Positions 11,627 through 23,855 are shown, counted from the first letter of the stretch. The stretch is DNA of 64,000 nt from Acanthosepion lycidas (GCA_963932145.1 OZ010574.1:80168398-80232397); one strand, 5' to 3'. Numbers and translations are program-made. The notes: a model not told the origin generated them from the letters alone.

Positions 11627-11706
11627 TAAGGTTGGTGCAAAAATAATGTCGTTTTCTCACATATGCTACTATGTGAGAAAACGACATTATTTTTGCACCA
11701 ACCTTA
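11627..11706 (+). mobile_element. MADE1-like palindromic mariner MITE, copy 4 (loop type A)
   Basis: 80-bp palindrome inside an AT array, TA on both sides. Its terminal triplets are TAA/TTA rather than TTA/TAA. The loop reads CATATGCTACTATG; the arm interior is TCGTTTTCTCACA and its complement. Confidence 0.95.
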
Positions 11707-11736
11707 TATATAATATATATATATATGTATATAATA

Positions 11737-13217
11737 CAGCTAAAGAGATTCTGGGGTTACTTTCAGCTAGAAGTCCTAATGGATTTGATGACCAAGTCCT
11801 TCATGATATCTCAAATAAGAACAAGATACGAGAGTATACAAAAAGTACTATCCCCAAGCACCCAACAACAGCTAGAAAGGCAATTCAAAGAAGCAAAGCT
11901 CAGTGCTCAGCACAGGATATTTGACGGTCTGACTTAGCTGCAGAAATGCTGACCACTGCTGGCAGAAAGAGCTGTACAGCCTGATGAAGCAGGCTTTTCA
12001 TTTAAGAATCGCCTCAGTAATGCCTCTTAGATCAAAAGATGGCACAAAGCTCCTTACTAGCATAGCAGAAATTGGTGAGAGATAAAAAGAACACTTTTCA
12101 GATGAACCAATCTACTGTTAATCGCCTTTGGCAAAAACCCATCATGTAATCTTCCTACCTTGGAGCAAGTAAAAGCATCTATCAGCAAGTTAAACCTGGA
12201 GAAAGGCTGCCAGAAAGGTTGGCATCTTTGCTGAAATCCTTTGGTATGGTGGTGATCATTTAGCTGATACCATGCATAGAATCATCCTGTACCTGTGGAT
12301 GCTGGGAAAGTTCCAAAGGATTGGAAAGGTGCAGTTATTGTACAAAGGCAAAGGTATAAGGGAGCTGTGGAGACATCAGAGAATAAATTTACCTTTGACA
12401 GAAGGCAAAATCCTGTTAGGAATTTTGTTGTCTCAACTGAATGCTCATATTGTGGAAACAATACTGCCATGGTCACAATGTGCTATCCAGCCTGATAGAA
12501 GAAATAGATATGCATTTTCACAGTATAACAATTCCCAGAGAAAGCTGTATGAACAACAACAATATCCTATTTCAGTTCTTCATAGATCTTACCAAGGCCT
12601 TTGAGATAGTGGTCATGTTAAAATCTGCTTCATGTTCCTCTTAGATTGACCCATCAATATTTGTGGATGGCCATAAACTGAAGATAGTATAAAATTCACA
12701 TGCCTTAGGAACACTAGGAATAGATGTCTTGCCAATTGAATATCTGCTCATGTAAGAAGGCAACTGATGCTTTTGCAGTTCTAAAAGATTGAGCTTGATC
12801 TAAGAGAGGGCTTAAGAAGTGCACAAACGTGGCAGTCTAGCATAACTGCATGCTGATATGCCTGCTGTACTGTCGTGAGACATCGGTTATAGTCTGCAGA
12901 CATTTAAACAACCTGAAGAGATTAAACCAATGCTGTTTAAGAGTGATTCTGGGTATACACAAAACCTCATTGTGTATATTGTGATCTTTGAATAGGTCAG
13001 TGCAAGTATCAAAGCACACCTTCACTGGCATGGGCTTCACTGGGCAGGCCATGTTGTTTGCCTTGATGACAGCAAAATACCCAAATGAATGCTCCACAGC
13101 GAGTTGCTCTACGGCACTCAACACCAGCCTAAACCAAGAAAGTGCCCCACTAACTGCTTAAAACAGTCTCTTGCTGTCTGCAATATAGAAGATTCTCAGT
13201 GGGAAACTACTGCTTGT
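11737..13217 (+). mobile_element. LINE family D, reverse-transcriptase region, decayed
   Basis: Remnant of a non-LTR retrotransposon in three frames with several stops. Recognisable pieces, in order, are a pre-RT segment (LKRFWGYFQLEV), RSKDGTKLLTSIAEI, the RT entry LYKGKGIRELW, ILLSQL, and FFIDLTKAFEIV. A later segment reads LLYCRETSVIVCRHLNNLK, followed by ELLYGTQHQPKPRKCPTN. These match the order expected in endonuclease-RT LINEs (cf. LYKGKGNRE / FIDLTKAFD / LLYGCETWTTYRRH). The catalytic YADD stretch is not visible. The 5' end abuts the AT array and MITE at 11.7 kb. Confidence 0.8.
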
Positions 13218-13218
13218 A

Positions 13219-13254
<36 letters not shown>

Positions 13255-13268
13255 CTATATATATATAT
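13218..13268. repeat. (ATCT)n(AT)n microsatellite inside a LINE
   Basis: Nine ATCT units and a short AT run separate two overlapping pieces of family D LINE. Confidence 0.95.
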
Positions 13269-13636
13269 GATACCCAAGATCCTAATGTACAGCCAGTTAG
13301 ATCAGGGCTACAGGAATGTAGAACGCCCATGGCTAAGATACAAAGACAAGCTGAAAAGCAACTTGTCAGCAGTTAATATACCACATAACACCCTTGAGTG
13401 CTTAGCTTTGGAGCGGGTAGAATGGAGATCAACGTGTTTTAGTGGACTCAGCAATTTTCAATCTGCTTGTCTGAATCATCTTCAAGAAGCAAGAGCAAGA
13501 TCTAAAAGGTCAGCCAATCTAACAGTGATCTCATCTCACAATTCTCACACCTGCTCCATATGTGGCATCCTTTGTAAATCACTAGCGGATCTTAAATGCC
13601 ACTTAAGATTATCGCATAATCTTTCATAACTCAATC
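13269..13636 (+). mobile_element. LINE family D C-terminus with C2H2 finger
   Basis: An uninterrupted frame of about 120 codons reads IPKILMYSQLDQGYRN, ALERVEWRSTCFSGLSNFQ, then CSICGILCKSLADLKCHLR. This is the typical C-terminal segment ending in a C2H2-type finger (Cys-x2-Cys...His). Its first 45 residues cover the same part of the protein as 13,089-13,217 on the other side of the microsatellite, so that region is present twice. The stop is followed by about 45 bp of UTR and an (ATT)n tail. Confidence 0.85.
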
Positions 13637-13679
13637 AATAAGCTGGCAGATCCTCATATGTCGAAACCGATGGGAGAGT

Positions 13680-13681
<2 letters not shown>

Positions 13682-13729
<48 letters not shown>
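13682..13729. repeat. (ATT)n, probable LINE tail expansion
   Basis: Sixteen ATT units immediately after the family D 3' end. LINE tails often end in such simple repeats, so this may be the element's own tail expanded. Confidence 0.9.
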
Positions 13730-13732
<3 letters not shown>

Positions 13733-13783
13733 GATAAAAATATAGCTTTAAGATAAGCTCAATATCAGGGACAGAGCTTATGT

Positions 13784-13835
<52 letters not shown>

Positions 13836-14407
13836 TTAAATAAATAAATACAGATACAAGCAAGCATACATGCTTGCAATCATGTGAATATATAAATTTG
13901 CAAATAAATATTTTATTTAATTTTTGATGTTGACAAAACTGCTTAATGTGGTAATATAGAGCTATAAAGAATATATTAATAAATATACATATTACCTTAC
14001 GTCAAAAATACATATATATACAGACATTCGTATAAAGTATGCAAGACAGAATATGTGAAAACAAATAGTATGTTTAAATATTTTGTTCAATAAGAATGTC
14101 ATTGGACCAACTGAAAAATTAAGATAAATCATTGCTATGACAACTTTGCTACTTAGAAACACTGGTTAATTTTTCTTAAATATTTGTGAATAAATTAAAG
14201 GTCTGTGAACAAATCAATGAGATTTGTACCAAAAAGTGTCAACAATTTTTTAACATAAGACAACTGTGATAGCTTTTCAATCATACTCACCCAAAAAAGA
14301 AGAAGAGGTTAATATATCAAGTATCTTTCAGAACTAAAGAATAAGTATTAAAACAATATCTTGATATTTCTATTAATTAAGAGGTTAAGTTTGTAATAAA
14401 AGAAATA

Positions 14408-14468
<61 letters not shown>

Positions 14469-15139
14469 TTCTTCAGGTATTATAACAAACCTTTCTAATA
14501 AACAGTAATAAATAAATAGATTTAAAATGGCTTTCATCTTTACATGTAAATTTATTATTTATAATTGTCAAATTTGTTTGTTGACAAAGTTAAGTTTCTT
14601 TTATTTTTTTTAACCAAAAAATAAAATGCAATAAAAAAAATTACCTGGCACTTTTATACAATCAAGTTACCTGGGGCCACCACTTTTACTTTTATGAAGA
14701 TATCAATGATAAATGAGCTATTTAAGAAAGAAAGTGTCTCAAAGTATCAAACTCACATACTTCTGCCCATTTTTAAAGAGAAATTCAATGTCTTCAAAAT
14801 TGATGTAAAAATTTAAAATTTATAGAATTTCTACTTAAGAATAAAACTTTACAGAAAATTCATCAATAATAAATTCATGAATAAAATATATAAATAAATA
14901 AAATGAACTTATGATGAAAAATTATGAACAAAAAACCATGAATAAATTATAAATAATATTCTAAATATTATCATTATTATTCATTATTAAATTAAATATT
15001 AATCATTTATTAACTCATTCAGACTAGTGTCCACATCTTGGTTGTCATACTTACAATACTTTGACTATTCTACCTCCCAGTCTCTTTCAGAAGTATGTCA
15101 CTTCTGGTCATCTGAAAATGATCATTATTATACATTCTT
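13730..15139. other. AT-rich unassigned, with (AT)n at 13,786-13,832 and 14,411-14,461
   Basis: Very AT-rich sequence with two AT arrays. No coding or RNA feature is recognisable. Confidence 0.5.
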
Positions 15140-16145
15140 TCTTTCTATGTGCCATGCCCTGACGTAGGCGATCATGGCTCTCCACCTCCCTCTATCCCTT
15201 GCAGCTCTCAACAAGTTCTTTTCCTCTGCCACCCCACCCCAAGACCATGTTATGTCATCCACTTGCTTAAGGCCGCCAGGTATGTCATGCGTTGTTTTCC
15301 CTTGTCTCTCTTTCCCTCTGTTCGACTCGTGAGTATCAGATTCTCCAGGCCCTCTTCCTCATTATGTGTCCCAGAAACTTCAGCTGCCTCTTCCTGATGT
15401 TAAGTATAAGTCTCCTCCTTGCTTCATCCGCTCTAAAACCTCATCGTTGCTCATACGCTCAGTCCATATCCTTAGCATGCTTCTGTAGAACCACATCTCC
15501 ATCGCCTCTAGTCTCTTCTTCATCTTTGAGGAAATCGCCCAGCTTTTAGAATGCACCCTTGGCCATCCCAATTCGCCTACAGATCTCAGTGTTGCGTTTA
15601 CTGTCCACTGTCAGAACACTCCCCAAATATTTAAACTTTCGTGTCTGCTTGATTCTAGTGTTCTCAGCCTGCAAATCGCATTTCAGGTTCATCCTTTTAC
15701 TGATAATCATGCATTCTGTTTTTTTATAGTTTATGCTTAGTCCCTTCTTCACACTCTCCGTTGCTACCTTCTGTAGGAGATTTTTTTAATTTCTTTTCCA
15801 TGTCTGCTATCAGTAATGTGTCATCTGCATATTTTATGTTGTTAAGATTGTGGCTGCCAATGATGAATCCTGGTAGGTTTTCCATTTCTCTCAGAATTGT
15901 CTTGCTGTATAGATTGAATAGGTCCAGTGAGAAAACACATCCTTACCTTACACCCTTTTCTCTTTTTGTATATCTGCTGAACTCATTCTCTATGCACATT
16001 CAAGCCATTTGCTGCTAATATAAGTTCTTGATTATTCTTATATCTTTCCCGAATATATCAAGATTGCTGATCAGTTCCAGCAGATCCTTGTGGCGTACTT
16101 TGTTGAAGGTCTTTGCATAGTCTATGAAACATAGATACATGTCCT
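15140..16145 (-). mobile_element. LINE family C (RTE-like) reverse transcriptase, decayed
   Basis: Longest family C piece. On the minus strand it gives GFIIGSHNLNNIKYADDTL (the YADD catalytic box is intact at 15,830-15,841), INYKKTECMIISKRMN, RKFKYLGSVLTVDSKR and MEMWFYRSMLRIWTERMS. The 3' end GCCATGATCGCC...GGGCATGGC lies at about 15,140. Frames are broken by at least two frameshifts and several stops. The thumb/linker order matches the RTE-like family. No endonuclease domain is seen, so the element is 5'-truncated. Confidence 0.9.
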
Positions 16146-16695
16146 TCTGTGTGTGTATTCATCATCACTGTGACTGCTACAATGCTTTGGCTATTCTACT
16201 CAACAACGTTCTGTGGATTGGATTTTTCTCATTCTACTGTCGGTGCCAGGGGAGATAACTCATATTACGTAATTTGTTTTTTTAATGCTACATTTTCTTT
16301 TCCAATTGAACATACACTCCCTGACCCAAGGATTAAACTCAACGCCATCAGTGTTGATATCTGTAAGTAATTAATTCACATAATAATATCGTAATTTGCA
16401 ATTAATCACCAGTAATTCATAAGTAATTTAGAAGTAAACCATAAAGAGTGAATAAATTAGAAATAATTAATGAAGAAATGAAAAATACTTTGATAATCTT
16501 CAAAATGATTATATAAAATTTACAAAGAAAGAATAATTACGTCAAGTGTTTTAGGTGAACAAATGACCAATGAAGAATGATTTATGAACAAATATTGAAA
16601 ATATAAAAATTATCTTGAAGTATAAGGAAAAAATAAAAAATAAACAAAAAAAAGAAAACAAGTAAATATAAGACTTACTTTTCTCACTCAAAATA
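16146..16695. other. Unassigned AT-rich sequence
   Basis: Mostly short A/T motifs such as repeated AATAAATTA; no gene. Confidence 0.4.
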
Positions 16696-16800
16696 GAATT
16701 TCATCAATTTCTAAATGCACAAACAAAAATTAATTTTGAATTGGGCTAAAGGGAGATCATAGACAAAGTTCCAGTAACATTCAAAGTACCAACCAACAAT
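16696..16800 (+). repeat. Dispersed repeat pair, copy 1
   Basis: Shares AAATGCACAAA, a TTTTGAA block and AGTTCCAGTAACATT with 17,375-17,480 in the same orientation. Family unknown. Confidence 0.6.
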
Positions 16801-16954
16801 TTTGGTGGGGTGGGGGAAGGTAATATACCATCAAATATATATTTTATAAACTTTACCTTTATATTAATCTCAAGAAATCAACTGAAATATCTTAAATTAA
16901 AAAAGAAATCACCTAAATATATAATGAAAGAAATTACTACAAAATAAATCCATA

Positions 16955-17300
16955 ACCTCATTGTAACTTTGTGTAAGCACAGTGCACAGTGAGTTTGAAG
17001 TTGAGGCAGAATGCACAGATACTTTGATTATAGTAAAAGAAAATGTTTGCATAGAACTTACACTTACATCTAACCAAGTATAAAATAATGGAACCTTGCT
17101 GCCAATGTAGCACTGTGATCCATAATATCTCAATAGCATAAAGGAAAGTTCATCAGAACATTTGCCATGAAAATATTTCTAGAAAAGGCACAGGGAAGCT
17201 ATTTTATGGTGGTGGGAAAGTGACTGAATCCGATATGTCAGATCAGGACCAATAATATTGCAGATTCTTCTTTGGATTTTATCAAGAATATATAAATATA
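16955..17300 (-). mobile_element. LINE family A (Jockey-like) fragment
   Basis: Its minus strand matches the other family A copies, including CACAGGGAAGCTATTTTATG and AGGACCAATAATATTGCAGA. The latter corresponds to the QRRICNIIGP region upstream of the C-terminus. Broken by multiple stops. Confidence 0.75.
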
Positions 17301-17374
17301 TATATTTGTAAAATTGTTCATAAATACCAAGTTTGATAGCATATATGATCTAATCATTCTCCCAAATATTAAAA

Positions 17375-17480
17375 TTTCATGAATTTATAATAAATGCACA
17401 AAAAAAGATTTATTTTGAACTCAACCAAATTGAAAACACAGATAATGTTCCAATAACATTAAATGTGCTATTCAACAATT
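17375..17480 (+). repeat. Dispersed repeat pair, copy 2
   Basis: Partner of 16,696-16,800 (AAATGCACAAA...ATGTTCCAATAACATT). Confidence 0.6.
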
Positions 17481-17559
17481 CCTTCTATCATATTTCATTA
17501 GTGAAGTAGAAACAGTGTCTTACAACAACTTCTTTCATGCAGAGAAAATGATAAAAGAG

Positions 17560-17900
17560 TACCAATGCTATTATCCCCCTTTTAACATAGAAAATGTTCT
17601 TATCAGCTACATTCCTTAGTTCCACCAGTTCAGGCCTTTACAACTAAGACTCACCTTGCCATTCACACAGAGTAAAACCATCTTCATTCTATTCATATTC
17701 AGTTGGTAAAAAGGAAGTTCTTTTTCTAAGAATTGCTGCTTTGTGGAACAAACTACCAATAAGGCATTTCTCCAATTACTATAATCTTTACTTCAGCTGT
17801 TATCTATCCTACTTGTCTTCATAATACACATTTCTTACCACCTTCTCTTATGTTCGTAAAATAACCTCATTCAGTAACCTCTACCTTCAGTGGCCCTTGG
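17560..17900 (+). mobile_element. LINE family B C-terminal fragment
   Basis: Reads SSTSSGLYN, SFYSYSVGKKEVLFLRIAAL and LWNKLPIRHFSNYYNLYFS. This is the conserved LWN-LP motif at the end of Jockey/CR1-type polyproteins. Related copies lie at 31.6, 44.9 and 57.3 kb. At least two frames are used. Confidence 0.65.
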
Positions 17901-17934
17901 GCCTTGTGTTAGGTAAACAATAGTCGAAAAAAAT

Positions 17935-18608
17935 TAAATATTATAAAAAATGTAAGAAAAAAAAAAAATTTCAAGCATTCAAACTCCTAAACTCTATTCT
18001 GTAAGATTCAGCAGACACTAATTTGTTAACCAGAACAATTTATTTTTCTTTACAGATTAACTCTCATTTGTACCATCAACATCGAGGAAGTGTCACCCAA
18101 ATTCTGAAGACTTTTACAGATAGCAACAGCACCTGTAGATACCAGAGGCAAAATCCAAGCTCATTAATTCTATAATTCTAGCCTGTTGAAACTTTAAATA
18201 CTAGATACTATAATATCATCATTGAATCTCTCAGTAGAGTTTAATAGGAGGTGATTATAGAACAAAGTTGTTGATTAAGTCAGGATAAATATTTTTTCTG
18301 TCAATCCTTCATCATTAATTCATTTTACAGGCCACATTTTTCTGTCAGTTGATCAAAGGTTTCAAATTCCCTTACTGATACTCAATCCATTAATTTGTTA
18401 AGAGATTTTTCCATGTGAAAGAGAAATTGATAGTTCAGCAAATATCCGGTTAATGTCAAAAACATTGATTTTATGTAAACCATTTTGCTTTTTAAATAAA
18501 CTGTCAATTCTTGTAATTTGATGGTAAATTTATTTCAAGAGTGTAGACTTAGTAATTATTGGGTTCCAGCCTTAAATGTTTAGTTTTATCTTTTTTATTG
18601 ACAAACTA
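17935..18608. other. Unassigned AT-rich sequence
   Basis: No recognised feature. Confidence 0.35.
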
Positions 18609-18688
18609 TTAGGTTGGTGCAAAAATAATGTCGTTTTCTCACATATGTTACTATGTGAGAAAACGACATTATTTTTGCACCAACCTAA
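18609..18688 (+). mobile_element. MADE1-like palindromic mariner MITE, copy 5 (loop type A)
   Basis: 80-bp palindrome with identical arms, TA at 18,607-18,608 and 18,689-18,690. It can serve as the reference type A copy: TTAGGTTGGTGCAAAAA end, GTCGTTTTCTCACA arm interior, loop TATGTTACTA. Confidence 0.97.
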
Positions 18689-18834
18689 TATATACAGCTA
18701 TAGGATTACTTATTGGAATATAAGCATTATAATTTGTCATTTATAAGATTTTTGTCTTAATCAATTTGCTTTTTGAAATTTCATTTTTCTGCTAGAAGAA
18801 TGTTTGTGGAGAATAAATCGCTCATAAGATTCTA

Positions 18835-19035
18835 GAACTCTCTTCTAGCTTCTTGCTTTCCAGTCAACTTTGATCTTCAAAAATTTAAATGCAATGTCAG
18901 TCATCATCTGCTTCATTAGATTCTATTCTTTTATTGTCCATCTTCTTTAATAATATTTTCTTCCAGAATCTTTCACTCTCAGTAATCCCTTGTGGCTTAA
19001 TGGCTTTATTGCCTTGCTCAGGGTTAAATGATTTT
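18835..19035 (+). mobile_element. LINE family A 3' terminus
   Basis: Last part of the element on the plus strand: CTTTGATCTTCAAAAATTTA (the NLQKFK segment), then the 3' UTR with TTATTGCCTTGCTCAGGGTT and AAATGATT. Only the end survives. Confidence 0.75.
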
Positions 19036-19084
19036 AAAAAAAAGACCTTTATATAAAAACATCATGAGGAGTTGATCAAGGACT

Positions 19085-19430
19085 TAAAATTCTGTTATGA
19101 TCTTTTGCTATGTGCCATGTCTCTTCAGGACGTTGAATAGCCATGACTCTCCACAACTTCCTATTCTTCATAACACCAAACAATCATTGACTTCTTACTA
19201 TCCATGCTAGTCTCTTTTCTGACATGCAAGTAATTTAGGTAGGTTACTTATTGTTTCCCTTTTGCTTGTCATGTTTTCCATATGTCCTGTGAGTTTATAA
19301 TTCTCCAAGCCCTTTCTTCTTATTACGTGTCTCAGAAATGTTAACTGTTGTTTTCTGATTGAAGTACCACTATTCTCTTTGTTTCTATTTTCCTTGAAAT
19401 TTCCTCATTGTGCTGCACATGACAAACAAA
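19085..19430 (-). mobile_element. LINE family C (RTE-like) 3' end
   Basis: The reverse complement gives the family C end: CTCTCCACAACTTCCTATTC region (RKLWRA), then RRKGLENYK-like and LRHVIRR-like segments with broken frames. It lies between two opposite-facing family A pieces. Confidence 0.75.
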
Positions 19431-19439
19431 AAGAAGGAA

Positions 19440-20655
19440 AACTTTGAATTGCAGAAAGTGTCTGTCAAGCTTTAGGTAAGAACAGTGAAGCTCGAGCTGT
19501 TGTTTTGGACACATCTCAAAAGCATTTGACAGGTTTTGGCAAAATGGTTATTCTTCACAAGTTGAAAAGTTATGGTGTCTCTGGATGAATTTTTGGAATG
19601 ATTTAGTTTTTCTTATCAAATTATGAAATGAAAGTTCTCTTGAATGGCCACTCTTCTAGATCCTTTTGTACTAATGTGAGTGTCTCCTAGGGCTCTACCA
19701 TTGGTCCTACTTTGTTTTTAATTTTCATTGATGACCTTCCTGATATCATCAGCTCTTAACTTTGTATCTACGCTCATGACACAACCATTTACTCCTGTCT
19801 AGATAGTCAGTCTGATCAGATTGGCAGCTGATCTCAAAAACAATCAACAGTAAATTGTTAAGTGGGGCAAAAATGTTTTTTTAATTTTAATGCCTCTAAA
19901 ACAAAATTGCTCTCTGTCAATCACCTGGGAGACCCCTTTCTGCTTTCTATCAGTATGGCTGATGCTAACCTCCAGGAGAGTGACTAGTTGCACCTTCTCA
20001 GGTTAACATTCTCAGCTGACATGAAGTTTAAAGAATATTGAATACATTGCTAGATCAACTGCTAAGAAAGTTAGTTCACTGTGTCATGCCAGAGAATTTT
20101 TCTTGCCAGAATCTATTCACATATCTATATCTACCATTCATTCATGCTTAGAATATTGCTGCCACATAACATCATGCTATTTATCTAGGGCTCCTTGATA
20201 AAATCCAAAGAAGAAGCAGCAATATTATTGGTCCTGATCTGGCATCTCGACTTCAGTCACTTTTCCACCACTGTAAAGTTACTTTTCTAAGCCTTTTCTA
20301 TAAATACTTTCATGTTAAATGTTCGAATGAGCTCTTTGCTAAGGCACCTAGACTTTATGAATTCAAGTGCAGTATTAGATTAGCAACAAGGTCTTATCAA
20401 TTTACAGTTGAATTGGCTTTTGATATAACTGTAAGTTCTATGCTAACTGTTTCCCTCCTCACACTTCTTACTTGTGGAACTCTCTTCTGACTCCATACTT
20501 TCTGACCAACTTTGATGCAATGTCAATCATTATCTACTGTCTTCCTAATTACTCTTCTATTGTTCTCATTCCTTCATAATGTTTTCTGTCTTCTAATTCT
20601 TTCATACCCAGTAACCCTTTGTGTCTTAATCAATTTACTGCCTTGTTTTTACTGG
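19440..20655 (+). mobile_element. LINE family A (Jockey-like) RT to 3' end
   Basis: Longest family A copy. Pieces in order: DTSQKHLTGF (cf. DISKAFDRV), YGVSG, LFLIFIDDLPDIISS, and YAHDTTIYSC, where the YADD catalytic box reads YAHD (19,769-19,780). Next come SLCHARE, FHSCLEYCCH, DKIQRRSSNIIGPDL, YKYFHVKCSNEL, LTCGTLF and a 3' UTR ending near TTTACTGCCTTG. Several frameshifts and stops occur. It is 5'-truncated with no endonuclease domain. Confidence 0.88.
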
Positions 20656-20659
20656 GGTA

Positions 20660-21363
20660 AATCTGATAACATATAATAAAATTCCAAAACTTGAAGAAGA
20701 CAATAGAAAACCACTCCACAATCTTTCCTAAGAAGTTGTAGCAATTCATAGATAATGAAGAGAAGGAATCTGTGGAGTCTGAATTCATTCTGTAAGCTGT
20801 TTAAGTATGGTGCCATGGAGCTCTTAAGCATAAAGTTTTTTTATGTTTTTTTTTTGAATAAACGTTTTTCAAATTGCCCTAATAATTTAATCTTTAAAAA
20901 CAATTATATGAAAAAAAATTATTTTTAACACTTACTATTCATAAAAAATAAAGTCAAACTTAATGTCTAAATTTCATTTTTTTTTTTTGAGGCTCAATGT
21001 AATTTTGAAGCCCAAAGTTTTTTTAGGTTCAAAGTTTTTCCACATTGTGCAAAATCCATGTAACCTCATATCATTCTCAGTTTTTAAACCATTTCTGTAC
21101 TTAGTTTTAGTAGATTCATATAATGAAAACGTCTTTTCAAAAATGTAAGTTGTTGAAAATCTTATCAAAATTTTCAGAGATTCGTGAGTTTTTTGGGTTT
21201 TTTTTAGGATTATCCAAAAATTTGTTAAAAAGGTTTGCAGAGCCTCTGGACCTCACTGATGGGGCACTTTGAGAAACCCTGGTTTTGTTTCATGAATTCA
21301 TTTTTTATATTTCAGGAATTTAAAAAATATCAGCAAATCCAGCAATTGTGATATTTCCTGCAA

Positions 21364-21366
<3 letters not shown>
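20660..21366. other. Unassigned AT-rich sequence
   Basis: No recognised feature; contains A- and T-runs. Confidence 0.35.

Positions 21367-21430
<64 letters not shown>
21367..21430. repeat. (AT)n microsatellite
   Basis: About 32 AT units. Confidence 0.97.
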
Positions 21431-21433
<3 letters not shown>

Positions 21434-21827
21434 AGTTTGGTAGGGTAATAAAAAATTCATAAGTGAAAGAATACAAATATTATTATTATTTATTATATAT
21501 CATTAGATCAATGATATATGATAAGCATTAGTTTAAAAAATAGAAGCACAGTGAGAATAATGTTTAGAATTGTAATTTTGTGTAATGCCTATATCCAAAA
21601 ATGAAAAATAGACTGAAATTAGACCCTTTTAAAAAATTATGCTTAAAAAAAATTTGCATTGTACATGTGTAGCTTTGTTGTGGGATTTATAACAGTTATT
21701 GGAGTGATGTAAAAGATATATATATATATTTCAACATAGATAATGATATAGATATGTTAATATATAGATAAAAACTACTATTTCAATTTCAGTAAATCAA
21801 CGGGTTTTTTAATTACATTATTGTTGA

Positions 21828-21912
21828 ATTGTCTCTCAAATTCAGTATGCAACATCTAACAAGCTTTGTTTCATATTTTGAGCAATTTACCTGACAGAAA
21901 GCAAGAATAGAA
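21828..21912 (-). repeat. Inverted arm of SINE type E body
   Basis: Reverse-complement match of about 83 bp to 23,001-23,082 (CATCTAACAAGCTTTGTTTC, GAGCAATTTACCTGACAGAA). The two arms lie 1.1 kb apart and could pair in a transcript. Confidence 0.85.
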
Positions 21913-22969
21913 TTAATTTTAGTCAGCTCTCTTTTGAAAAAACCCTGAATAAAATTAAAATGGCCAAGATTTGTCAGCAGGTTCCAATAAAGGATTTGAG
22001 GCAAGGACATAAGATTATAAGAGATACTTTTTCATAACACATTGAGAACCGATAATTTGTTTCTTGCCAGCACATATGAATAACAACATTCACTCATTTA
22101 AATTCGACTTTAGAGCTAGAGCAGCTTAGCCAGATAGGAACATGAAATGATTAGCCAATGGTTAATCTCCAGCATTTCATGTAGTATGATGTCATTACTG
22201 CTATTTGCAGATAAAAGGCCTGGGAATTTGGGAGAGTGAAAGGCATATGATGAAATCCATTTAGATATATTCAAATACATCTCATCTTTGAACACCTGAA
22301 TAAAGCCGTAGAATAGATTAGCTAAAACATTATGGTAACAACAATATTAAGCACTCTACTCCCATGAATATAGCAAATTTTGAATAATATATAAAAAGTA
22401 AAATATTAAAATCTTGGAAATATTCTGCTAAAACTCATGTTTGAGCTGTGACTGTAGTAAATACAAAACCAGTGAATAAACTTATACCAAAGCTTTATTG
22501 CACTTTACTCTGACTACTTGTCTACTGATGGAAATTACTATTAATATTATTAATATTATTTTATTATTATTATTATACCTCCTAGATCTTAAGGGGAGGT
22601 AACTGTTGATTTATCAGTACACTGACTATGAGAGATAGATACATAATTATGATTAAAAAAGATGTATAGACTGAGAAAGATATGAACTGACTTAGACAGA
22701 TACAAGGAATGCTGGAAGGTTTTCAGTTAAGAATGAACAGTTTTTAAAAAATCCTGATGTTTTGTCAGTTGTTTAACTTTTGGGAAATTGGTTAGGCCAA
22801 AAACTTTTCAGCATCCTATCAAATGTAAGGAAGATTATGGATTGATTGGTGATGGTTGTGAATGTATATACATATTCAACTTTAAAAATATTTTCAGTTT
22901 GACTGCTTTGCAAATACATTTGGGTTTATATATATATATATGTATGTATAGTTATGTGTTTCTAAAGAA
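21913..22969. other. Unassigned AT-rich sequence
   Basis: A short ATT-rich stretch lies at about 22,540-22,576. No gene seen. Confidence 0.35.
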
Positions 22970-23235
22970 TGTGGGGTATGCAGGTTCAAATCACTCCTAT
23001 TTTTGCTTTCTGTCAGGTAAATTGCTCAAAATAGGAAACAAAGCTTGTTAGATGGCACATTCAAAATTTGAGAGACATATTTTTCTTTAAAAAGTTTTCT
23101 CAAATATTCAGGCTGGTAGACAAAAATAAATATGTAGGCTATTTAATAAATAAACTGAGTATCTACTCAAATATGGGTATCCACTACAAATAATGTTTAA
23201 AGTGATAAAAACAGTTACATGAACACATTTTACTT
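22970..23235 (+). mobile_element. SINE type E, tRNA-like head, copy 1
   Basis: A B-box-like GCAGGTTCAAATCACTCC lies at the left. A body segment (TGTCAGGTAAATTGCTCAAA) follows. The 3' half contains CAGGCTGGTAGACAAA and GAGTATCTACTCAAATATGG, then AATAATGTTTAAAGT. The 3' half is shared with 54,960-55,175. The A box is not clear, so the head is probably incomplete. Confidence 0.6.
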
Positions 23236-23855
23236 ATAAATATATATACATCATACATATTTTTATACATATAGATATCAAGTGTTTGAATAGCTATATG
23301 ATAGTAAGATTGTGATAGCAAACAGAGAGCAAGTTTTTTAGTTTTTCTCTTTTCTACTGACCTATTCTCTGGAATATATGGAGTTTCCTTTCACTGTGAA
23401 AAGCCTTCACTCCACTCCACCCACAGTCTAACCAGAGCATCCCTCAGACCTTTTCCAAATTCACCTTCACCAACAGTGTCCATGATTGGTTAAGTGAATA
23501 TAGTCTCTGTTGAAGGAAGTGAATTGAAAGGCTATACAGTGAAAAAAAAAATGAGAGAGAGAACCAGGGGAGGTAAAAGTCTTCAAATCATCTCAAGTAG
23601 AAAATGTCAGAGGTTTTTAAGACAGGCAGCTAAACAAAAAGAAGGTAAGAGCATGTCAAATACTAGCCAACTAACTAACTAACTAACTAACAGACCAACC
23701 AGTAAATAACTAATTGGTTGATTTAACCCCATCTACAAGCTCAGTCTTGGTGGTATCAGCAAACTCATGAAATTCAATTCCTTGTTACTCAAAGATGCAT
23801 GAGCTTTCTTCAAAAAGATGAAACATGAACATTTCTTCACGTCTTTTTGACCTCT
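23236..23855. other. Unassigned; small (AACT)n at about 23,670-23,691
   Basis: No gene. A short CTAA/AACT run is present. Confidence 0.35.
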
